Part shown: piece after piece, positions 58,239-64,000 of the stretch | How the letters are laid out: each line of letters begins with the position of its first letter | Numbering within the stretch: position 1 is the stretch's first letter | Assembly (NCBI RefSeq): GCF_017901175.1 | Contig: NZ_CP072793.1 | Coordinates: forward strand, 2,108,001-2,172,000 | Source of the DNA: Thiothrix unzii | Lineage (GTDB): Bacteria; Pseudomonadota; Gammaproteobacteria; Thiotrichales; Thiotrichaceae | Direction: 5' to 3' | DNA length: 64,000 bases | Notes under the pieces: generated by a model | What the model was told of the DNA's origin: nothing | Databases searched by the model: none | The model's input: only the letters and a program-made list of their open reading frames with translations | Translations under genes and position numbers: made by a program

Positions 58239-59357
58239 TCAACCATACTCCAACCGTTGCGGCGGCAGCGGGTAACGCACCCGCATCATCCCGGTTTTGC
58301 AACAAGGGCAAGGGATGCCATCAAAGCGAGCAATGGCTTCCATTGGCTTGTCTGCCACCATTGGCAGCGTGGGTGCGTAACGGGCAATGGCCTCGCGCAC
58401 TTGCGGCAAGCGGGTTTTGCGGCAGGCATTCGCCAACCAGCCGTAATGGCGGATGCGCAGGAACCCCGCAGGCAATACGTGTTGCAGGAAGCGGCGCAGG
58501 AACTCATCACCCGCCAAGGTCATCACTTTCTGCTGCCCATCGCGGTAATCGTGGTAGCGGAAGCTGACCGTTTCATCGGTGATACCCAACAGGCGCGACT
58601 CACTGATGGCAATCTTGCGGGTGTAGCGTGCCAGATATTTCACCACCGTTTCGGCCTTGTGCAGGCAGGGTTTGGCATACACCACCCAGTCTTTACGCAT
58701 CAGTTGCCCCAGCAATTGTTTAACCTCACCGGGGTGGGTGACACGCGGCAATTGCCCATCCTCGGCAGCCTCCCGCAAGCGGCTGACCAGCTTGCCCCGG
58801 AACAGGCGCGACAGCACTCGGATCGGGAACAGGTAGGTGCTTTTTGCCGGATGCCACTGTTGCGCAGCATCCAATGCCCCGCCGGGGATCAGGCAATGCA
58901 GGTGGACATGCTGGCTGAGGTTCTGCCCCCAGGTGTGCAGTACCGCAGTCATCCCCAATTGCCCGTTGAGGCGTTTGGGGTCATGCCCCAAGGTGTTGAG
59001 TGTGTCCCACACGCTGCGGAACAGGGCATGGTAAACCACCGCTGGATGTAGCCTGACCCAACCGTTCAACTCATGTGGCAGGGTGAACACCAGATGGAAG
59101 TACGGTGCAGGCACAACATTCGCCAGTTCACGCTGTTGCCACTGCTCGCTGGCCTGCTGCTGGCAACGCGGGCAATGGCGGTTGCGGCAGGCATGGTACA
59201 GCGGGACTTCCTCGCCGCATTCCCCACAGCGCAGTTGGAAACCACCCAAGGCAGCGGTGCGGCACGCCAGCAGTTGTTGGCACACCTTGTTCACTGGCGG
59301 TGGCAGCGGCGGCAAGTGTGACTGAAACCGCTGCACCACCTCGGCTAGGCGTAACAT
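58239..59357 (-). CDS. IS91-family Y2 transposase
   Basis: The 372-residue protein has an N-terminal zinc-binding region (RCGECGEEV, HACRNRHCPRCQ). It has the HUH motif in QHVHLHCLIPGG and paired tyrosines in VVKYLARYTRKIAIS, four apart. These define a rolling-circle transposase of the IS91 family. The C-terminal cysteines CPCC may bind zinc too. Its start overlaps the recombinase stop by 13 bp. The frame is intact. Confidence 0.93.
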   Translation of the reverse strand: MLRLAEVVQRFQSHLPPLPPPVNKVCQQLLACRTAALGGFQLRCGECGEEVPLYHACRNRHCPRCQQQASEQWQQRELANVVPAPYFHLVFTLPHELNGWVRLHPAVVYHALFRSVWDTLNTLGHDPKRLNGQLGMTAVLHTWGQNLSQHVHLHCLIPGGALDAAQQWHPAKSTYLFPIRVLSRLFRGKLVSRLREAAEDGQLPRVTHPGEVKQLLGQLMRKDWVVYAKPCLHKAETVVKYLARYTRKIAISESRLLGITDETVSFRYHDYRDGQQKVMTLAGDEFLRRFLQHVLPAGFLRIRHYGWLANACRKTRLPQVREAIARYAPTLPMVADKPMEAIARFDGIPCPCCKTGMMRVRYPLPPQRLEYG

Positions 59358-60214
59358 ACGGCGGCGGCATCCAGCCCCGCCAGCAGATCAATGGCTTGCC
59401 CGCCTTGTTGGGTTTCCGGCAACCAATGCGCATAGCGCATCGTGCTGCTGACATGCTCATGCCCCAACACCTGCTGCAACTGGTGGATCGGCATTCCCGC
59501 CTGCAACGAATGCGTGGCAAACGCATGGCGCAGGCTATGGATGCCGCCTGCCTTGCGGATACCCACTTGCCGCTTGGCGCGCAGGTAGATTTTCTGGGGT
59601 GTCGTCATCGACTGTTGGTAGCCGTAGTATTTCCCCGGAAACAGCCATTGTTTGGGGTGGCAACGCTGCCAGTAAGCCCGCCATTGTGCCAGCAAGGTGT
59701 CGGGTACGGGCACGTAACGGTCTTTTTGCCCCTTGCCCTGCACCACATGCAAGATGCGGCGGCTGCCGTCAATGTCCTGCACCCGGATATTCACCAACTC
59801 ACTGACCCGCAGCCCGCAGGCATAACAGCTCAGCAACAGCAGCCGGTGGGTCGGGTTGTCGGGGGCTGCCACCAGTTGGCTGACCTCCGCCCGCGACAGC
59901 AAATCAGGCAAACGTTGCTGGCGTTTGGGCAAGGCAAAGCGGTAAGCCATAAAATCCGCATCTTCCAGCACCGTCACAAACAGGAAGCGTATCCCGTTGA
60001 AATACAGGTGACAGGTGGAGGATGAAACGTGGCGTTCTTTTAACAGCCACAGCAACCATTGCTGCACCTCATCCGCCGAAATCTTGTCTGGTGAGCGGTG
60101 GTAATAGTGGCTTAGGTCAAGGACGGCTTGGACATAACTGTCGTGGGTTCTGGGGGAATAGCCACGCATCTGCATGGCATCCAGCATCCGCTGGCGCAAC
60201 GGGCTGACTTTCAT
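59345..60214 (-). CDS. Tyrosine recombinase of the IS91-like element
   Basis: The 289-residue protein has an N-terminal core-binding domain (MQMRGYSPRTHDSYVQAV) and a catalytic domain with Arg in YACGLRVSELVNIRV. It also has HSLRHAFATHSLQAG, LGHEHVSSTMRYAH with the nucleophile Tyr. It lacks the extra segment that marks integron integrases, so it belongs to the IS. AGGAG lies 8 nt before ATG 60214. It is probably co-transcribed with the transposase. Confidence 0.9.
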   Translation of the reverse strand: MKVSPLRQRMLDAMQMRGYSPRTHDSYVQAVLDLSHYYHRSPDKISADEVQQWLLWLLKERHVSSSTCHLYFNGIRFLFVTVLEDADFMAYRFALPKRQQRLPDLLSRAEVSQLVAAPDNPTHRLLLLSCYACGLRVSELVNIRVQDIDGSRRILHVVQGKGQKDRYVPVPDTLLAQWRAYWQRCHPKQWLFPGKYYGYQQSMTTPQKIYLRAKRQVGIRKAGGIHSLRHAFATHSLQAGMPIHQLQQVLGHEHVSSTMRYAHWLPETQQGGQAIDLLAGLDAAAVCYA

Positions 60215-60313
60215 GATGGGTTCTCCTGTAAATGTCCATCTATCGGACACTTAAAGTGTGGCTCATCAGAGGAAAATCGTTGGGAATCAGTGGGCTACCG
60301 CGTTAGCGGTTTA

Positions 60314-60391
60314 GTTCAACAGTTTATTAGGCGGCGTTCTGGAATATCAGGATAGGAAGCCTGCGCTCAATCGGTGAGCACACGCCGCCTA
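60314..60391 (-). promoter_or_regulatory. Candidate attI site upstream of intI
   Basis: On the minus strand, reading away from the integrase, GTTGAAC (plus 60314-60320) is a perfect GTTRRRY core. Before it lie two inverted 10-bp arms, TAGGCGGCGT (plus 60328-60337) and ACGCCGCCTA (60382-60391), which could be integrase-binding sites. The position, within 150 bp of intI on the cassette side, is right for attI. The exact limits are not known. Confidence 0.45.
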
Positions 60392-60456
60392 TCTGGTTCG
60401 TCGAGAATTCCGCATAGTCTGGCATTATCATAAGTCGTGTCCCCTAAATTCAGCTA

Positions 60457-61875
60457 ATGTTAATGGATAAGAAGCATACACGAAGTCCCGTAGAACCAGC
60501 AACCTCGTATTCTCATGAGTTCTGGGAAAACTACACACTTTTTCTTGTTAAACAAGGTGTTACTCAGAAGTATGTGACGTGGTATGTATTGCGTACTAAG
60601 CAGTACATTGCCTACTTTCCTGACGATCACATCCGTACCCATACACCCCAGCAAGTAGAAGAATTTCTCAACAAAGTAGGGCGTGAAGTCAACTTGAAAG
60701 CGTGGCAATTTGGGCAAGTCGTCGATGCTATACGGATTCTGTTTTGTCTGGCATTGAAGAAAAGTTGGGCAAACGACTTCGATTGGGAATACTGGTCAGC
60801 GTCGGCGAAAAAGTTAGATGCCAATCATGCCACTGTTGCCCGTGATTACACCGATGCCCTCGAAGGTCTGGAAATGCTCGAAGGTGAAGAGCGTTGTTCC
60901 AATGAGCTTTACCAACGTTACCAACCTGCATTAGCGGAAGTGGTCAAAACGGTGCGTCTCAAAAATTATGCGATGCGCACCGAGCAAACCTATCGTAGTT
61001 GGATTGCCCGCTTTTTCTATTTCCACAAACCCAATGACGCGCATGATTTAGGGGGTAAAGAAGTTAAACAATACCTCGAATACCTTGTGCTTAAACGCAA
61101 TGTGTCAGTTTCTACTCAAAAACAGGCATTAAATGCGATAGCGTTCTTGTTTAATCAAGTGTGGAAACGACCGCTGGATGATTTGGGTGACTTTATCGGT
61201 TCAAAACGTCCGCGTAAATTGCCAGTGGTGTTGTCCCGCGACGAAGTACGCCGCGTCTTCCAGCACCTCAAAGGGACGCACCACTTAATGACCGGTTTGC
61301 TCTACGGTGGCGGGCTACGTCTCATGGAATGCGTGACTTTACGGATTCTGGATGTGGATTTCGATTACAACCAATTGCTGATCCGCAATGCCAAAGGTTT
61401 TAAAGATCGGATTGTGCCATTGCCCGAACGTTTCAAAGAAGCTCTCAAACAACAAATCGCTTTTGTTGAGCGTCAACACCAAATGGATTTGAAAAATGGG
61501 TTTGGTGAGGTGTATCTGCCCGATGCCTTGGGGAGAAAATACCAAAATGCGGCGAAAGAACTACGCTGGCAATATGTGTTTCCTTCCAGTGGTGTCGCTG
61601 CTGATCCACGTTCGGGCGTGGTGCGCCGCCATCATGTGCATGAAACCAGTTTGCAAAAAATCATCCGTCGGGCAGTGAAACAGGCGGGAATTACCAAACA
61701 CGCTACCAGTCACACTTTTCGTCACTCGTTTGCCACCCATTTGCTGGAGTCTGGTTACGACATCCGTACCGTTCAGGAGTTACTGGGACATTCGGATGTA
61801 TCGACGACGATGATTTATACCCATGTGTTGAATACGCCCGGTATCAGTGTACGTAGTCCCGCCGATATGATCTAA
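60457..61875 (+). CDS. intI: Integron integrase IntI with N-terminal extension
   Basis: The 472-residue tyrosine recombinase carries the integron-specific insertion (LPDALGRKYQNAAKELRWQY, VFPSSGVAADPRSGVVRRHH) before the catalytic end. Catalytic residues are Arg near 289 (GGGLRLMECV), H419 and R422 in HTFRHSF, H445 and Tyr454 (TMIYTHVLN). Normal IntI proteins have 320-340 residues and start at about the motif AMRTEQTYRSWIARFFYFH (near 170). Here about 130 extra residues precede it (FWENYTLFLVKQGVTQKYVT and so on), looking like a second SAM-like core-binding domain. It points away from the cassettes, as usual. Confidence 0.93.
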   Translation: MLMDKKHTRSPVEPATSYSHEFWENYTLFLVKQGVTQKYVTWYVLRTKQYIAYFPDDHIRTHTPQQVEEFLNKVGREVNLKAWQFGQVVDAIRILFCLALKKSWANDFDWEYWSASAKKLDANHATVARDYTDALEGLEMLEGEERCSNELYQRYQPALAEVVKTVRLKNYAMRTEQTYRSWIARFFYFHKPNDAHDLGGKEVKQYLEYLVLKRNVSVSTQKQALNAIAFLFNQVWKRPLDDLGDFIGSKRPRKLPVVLSRDEVRRVFQHLKGTHHLMTGLLYGGGLRLMECVTLRILDVDFDYNQLLIRNAKGFKDRIVPLPERFKEALKQQIAFVERQHQMDLKNGFGEVYLPDALGRKYQNAAKELRWQYVFPSSGVAADPRSGVVRRHHVHETSLQKIIRRAVKQAGITKHATSHTFRHSFATHLLESGYDIRTVQELLGHSDVSTTMIYTHVLNTPGISVRSPADMI

Positions 61876-62113
61876 ATCCTAAATACGCTACCGCCCTAGC
61901 CTGTACCGACTAAGATCGCGACAAACCGTCATACATCACCGACAAACGGTTACAATTTATACTGAATTAGCGGTAATTACAAAAGATTTATCGGGGCTGA
62001 ACGAACATCTGTACTGCGGATATTTGCCGTTACCGCAACCCGGCGAAGCGGCGCGTTGTGACGTTGGTTTTCTGGGTGTGGTATGTTGCTTGTTTGAGTT
62101 TGGCAGGTGCGAA

Positions 62114-63064
62114 ATGCTCGAATTTTGGAACATTATCCTGTTTTCTTTATCGGTCACGGGACCGATTTTTATTTTGCTGGCCTTGGGGCTGTGGTTGCGC
62201 CAGCGCAGCGCGATCAGTGATGGCTTTATTGAGGTGGGTTCGCGCTTGGTGTTTACCTGGGCGTTGCCTGCGTTGTTGTTTGTGAATATCGCGAAAACGC
62301 ACATCGACACCACCACGAATTTTCATTTGATGGCTTACGGTTTGGTGGCGATGCTGCTGCTGTTTGTGTTGACGGAGATCATGGTGCATTTCACGGTGCA
62401 GCCGCCAGCGGATCGTGGCGTGGTGGTGCAGGGGATTTTCCGTTCTAACATGGCGATTATTGGGCTGGCGTATTGCGTGAATGCGTATGGTGAAACCGCG
62501 TTGGCTGCCGCGTCGTTATACGTGGGAATATTGAGCATTTTGTTCAATATTCTGGGGGTGATTACCTTGAGCCGCTCGTTACACAAGCAGCAAGGCATTG
62601 GCGGCATACTATGGAATATTGTCACCAACCCGTTGATTATTGGAATTGTGTTGGCGTTACCCTTCGCCGCGTGGGATGTGCGACCACCCGCGTTGCTGAT
62701 GAAAGCCGGGGAAACCTTGGCGGATATGACCTTGCCGTTGGCGTTGTTGTGTACCGGGGCTTCGCTGGATTTTCACACCCTGAAACAGGAAATGAATAAA
62801 ACGCTGCTCGCGACATTCAGCAAGTTGGTATTGATCCCGTTGCTGTTTACCGCTGGCGGTTGGTGGTGGGGTTTTCGCGGGATGGATTTGGGGATTTTAC
62901 TGCTGATGTCATCCGCACCGACGGCGGCAGCGAGTTATGTGATGACCCGCGCAATGGGCGGTAATGCGACACTGGCGGCAAACACTGTCGTACTCACCAC
63001 CCTAGGCTCGCTGTTTACAACCAGCCTAGGGGTAATGATTCTCCAAACCTACAACCTAATGTAG
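62114..63064 (+). CDS. AEC-family permease
   Basis: The 316-residue membrane protein has about ten helices in two halves, as in the auxin efflux carrier/malonate transporter family. It begins FWNIILFSLSVTGPIFILLA, has FTWALPALLFVNIAK after the second helix and RSNMAIIGLAYCVNAYGE in the fifth. The second half shows MTLPLALLCTGASLDF and SSAPTAAASYVMTRAMGG. The substrate is probably an organic acid, not certain. I use ATG 62114. The 238-bp gap behind intI has a possible TATACT box at 61958-61963 and nothing else clear. Confidence 0.85.
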   Translation: MLEFWNIILFSLSVTGPIFILLALGLWLRQRSAISDGFIEVGSRLVFTWALPALLFVNIAKTHIDTTTNFHLMAYGLVAMLLLFVLTEIMVHFTVQPPADRGVVVQGIFRSNMAIIGLAYCVNAYGETALAAASLYVGILSILFNILGVITLSRSLHKQQGIGGILWNIVTNPLIIGIVLALPFAAWDVRPPALLMKAGETLADMTLPLALLCTGASLDFHTLKQEMNKTLLATFSKLVLIPLLFTAGGWWWGFRGMDLGILLLMSSAPTAAASYVMTRAMGGNATLAANTVVLTTLGSLFTTSLGVMILQTYNLM

Positions 63065-63069
63065 CCGTG

Positions 63070-64000
63070 TTACTTCGCAGGCGGAACAGCCGCTGGTGGC
63101 GCAGCCGGTGCAGCGGGTGGCACTGGCGCAACCGGCGCGGCAACAGGTGCTGCTGGCGCGGGTGGTGCAACCGGAGCCGGAACAACAGCCGTTGTTGCCG
63201 CAGCCGGAGCTGGTGCAGCCGCCGCTGATGGCATCCAACCGGAAGTCACGCCCGCTGGTGGTTTGTCAATAATGCGTTCCCCAGCCGTCAAGCCAGACAC
63301 GACTTGCATCTTGCCATTGCCTTGATCAGCACCCAGACGTACCAAGCGCAATTCCGAGGTATTATCGGCTTTCACCACCAATACGCTCGGCAAGCTGCTG
63401 CCTTTCATCAACGCGGTGCTGGGAATGGTCAATACTTGCTTATCGCCTTTATTGCTTTCAGGCAGGTAGATTTCGGCATACATACCCGGCGCGGTGGTAA
63501 TTTCCAGCGGCAGGTCGAATTTAACCGTGACAGTGTGGCGGCTGGCATCGGCAATCGGGTAAATTTCCGCAACACGCACGGAAGTTTGCACACTGCCATC
63601 AATCTTGGCAGGCACTACCATGTCTTGGCTGAGATTGCCTACCAAACCGGACGGCACATCCGCTTGCAGACGCTTGTATTTGACGTAACCGAATTTTACC
63701 AGCGGTTGACCAGGTTGCACGGTATCGCCCACTTCCACCATTTTTTCGAGGATCATCCCCTCAAACGGCGCGTAAGCACTGGCATCACGCAACGCGGTAT
63801 CAATTTCCTGCAATTGCGCATTGGCTTGCTGAAGCTGACTTTGGCTTTGTGAAACGGAGGAAATCGCGTTATTTAAATCCGCTTGGCGAATCGTGTCAGA
63901 GTTGTAACCACCCATCACGGAATCGGCAAACGGGCGCACTGCCATTTTGTCGAACATCGCAGGCAACCCAAACCCCGGCATTGCGCCAATGTCTTTGCTG
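63070..64000 (-). CDS. RND/HlyD-type efflux adaptor subunit, partial
   Basis: The frame is open to the window edge, so the N terminus with signal or anchor and the first lipoyl half are missing. What is visible: the coiled coil (SQSQLQQANAQLQEIDTALR), the lipoyl half with DASAYAPFEGMILEKMVEVGDTVQPGQPL, the beta-barrel (VTVKFDLPLEITTAPGMYAEIYL) and the membrane-proximal domain ending GLTAGERIIDKPP. An unusual 70-residue Ala/Pro tail closes the protein. It probably pairs with an inner-membrane pump encoded elsewhere or past the window. It converges with the permease gene after 5 bp. Confidence 0.85.
   Translation of the reverse strand, partial: SKDIGAMPGFGLPAMFDKMAVRPFADSVMGGYNSDTIRQADLNNAISSVSQSQSQLQQANAQLQEIDTALRDASAYAPFEGMILEKMVEVGDTVQPGQPLVKFGYVKYKRLQADVPSGLVGNLSQDMVVPAKIDGSVQTSVRVAEIYPIADASRHTVTVKFDLPLEITTAPGMYAEIYLPESNKGDKQVLTIPSTALMKGSSLPSVLVVKADNTSELRLVRLGADQGNGKMQVVSGLTAGERIIDKPPAGVTSGWMPSAAAAPAPAAATTAVVPAPVAPPAPAAPVAAPVAPVPPAAPAAPPAAVPPAK

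Larger units (their letters stand above)
58085..60290 (-). mobile_element. IS91-like element with tyrosine recombinase
   Basis: Two overlapping minus-strand genes, a tyrosine recombinase and a Y2 HUH transposase, form the core of an IS91-family element of the kind that carries both. The ends are approximate: the origin end is probably at about 58085 beside CAAG (minus), and the other end lies between 60250 and 60310. No inverted repeats or target duplication are expected for this family. Non-coding 58085-58238 contains the likely origin. It sits in the first cassette, between attI and attC-A. Confidence 0.75.
50457..61875. mobile_element. Chromosomal integron with six cassettes
   Basis: The integrase at 60457-61875 (plus), a candidate attI at 60314-60391, and six attC or partial attC sites, all with minus-strand cassette genes, form one system. 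Order from attI: disrupted cassette plus attC-A; Cap15-like gene plus attC-B; two unknown genes plus attC-C; PD-(D/E)XK-like gene plus attC-D; HExxH and membrane protein plus attC-E; toxin-antitoxin plus half attC-F. Three insertion sequences have entered it. The cassettes are AT-rich compared with the flanking genes, a usual sign of foreign origin. Confidence 0.85.

Overview
The window reads as chromosome of a gammaproteobacterium of the Thiothrix/Thiotrichales kind. This is inferred from the type IV pilus operon, E. coli-type ParC, RdgC, MurB and RluA, and a flavocytochrome c sulfide dehydrogenase flavoprotein that points to sulfur oxidation. No rRNA or CRISPR array is visible. Three tRNA genes (Cys, Gly, Gly) sit next to ligA.

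Layout. (1) 1-163: end of a DUF11 surface protein. (2) 438-11227: minor pilin operon pilV-pilW-pilX-pilE followed by two pilY1-type adhesin genes with different N-terminal heads. (3) 11485-20443: housekeeping genes mogA, htpX, parC, tRNAs, ligA and rlmD, plus a RecG-like/AlbA_2 regulator gene broken at a 10-bp tandem repeat. (4) 20500-31442: a tightly spaced export operon: a 2778-residue protein with PA14, fibronectin-III and four CxxCH haem motifs, then a Tat-exported DUF1501 protein, then the FccB flavoprotein. (5) 31556-49577: murB, rluA, a methyltransferase, metG, a DUF349 protein, rdgC, a second DUF1501/DUF1800 pair, an Rrf2 regulator without cysteines, nhaR, a Sel1-repeat protein, moeB, a fumarylacetoacetase-family hydrolase and a LysR regulator. 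(6) 49661-61875: a chromosomal integron. (7) 62114-64000: an AEC-type transporter and a truncated efflux adaptor.

The integron is the most notable region. An IntI-type integrase with an extra N-terminal domain (60457-61875, plus strand) faces away from a series of AT-rich genes that all lie on the minus strand. They are separated by imperfect palindromes of 62-149 bp bounded by AAC/GTT core triplets, which I read as attC sites. From the integrase outwards the cassettes are: one disrupted by an IS91-like element; a two-helix plus beta-strand protein resembling the CBASS effector Cap15; a two-gene cassette of unknown function; a PD-(D/E)XK-like protein with a possible ubiquitin-like domain; an HExxH protein paired with a small membrane protein; and an HI1419/HI1420-type toxin-antitoxin pair. 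The array ends in a half attC next to a beheaded DUF4143 ATPase. Two IS1182-family copies, one complete and one deleted, both sit at the conserved GTT triplet of an attC R' core. The cassette content suggests stored defence and toxin functions. These assignments come from reading motifs by eye and are graded accordingly.
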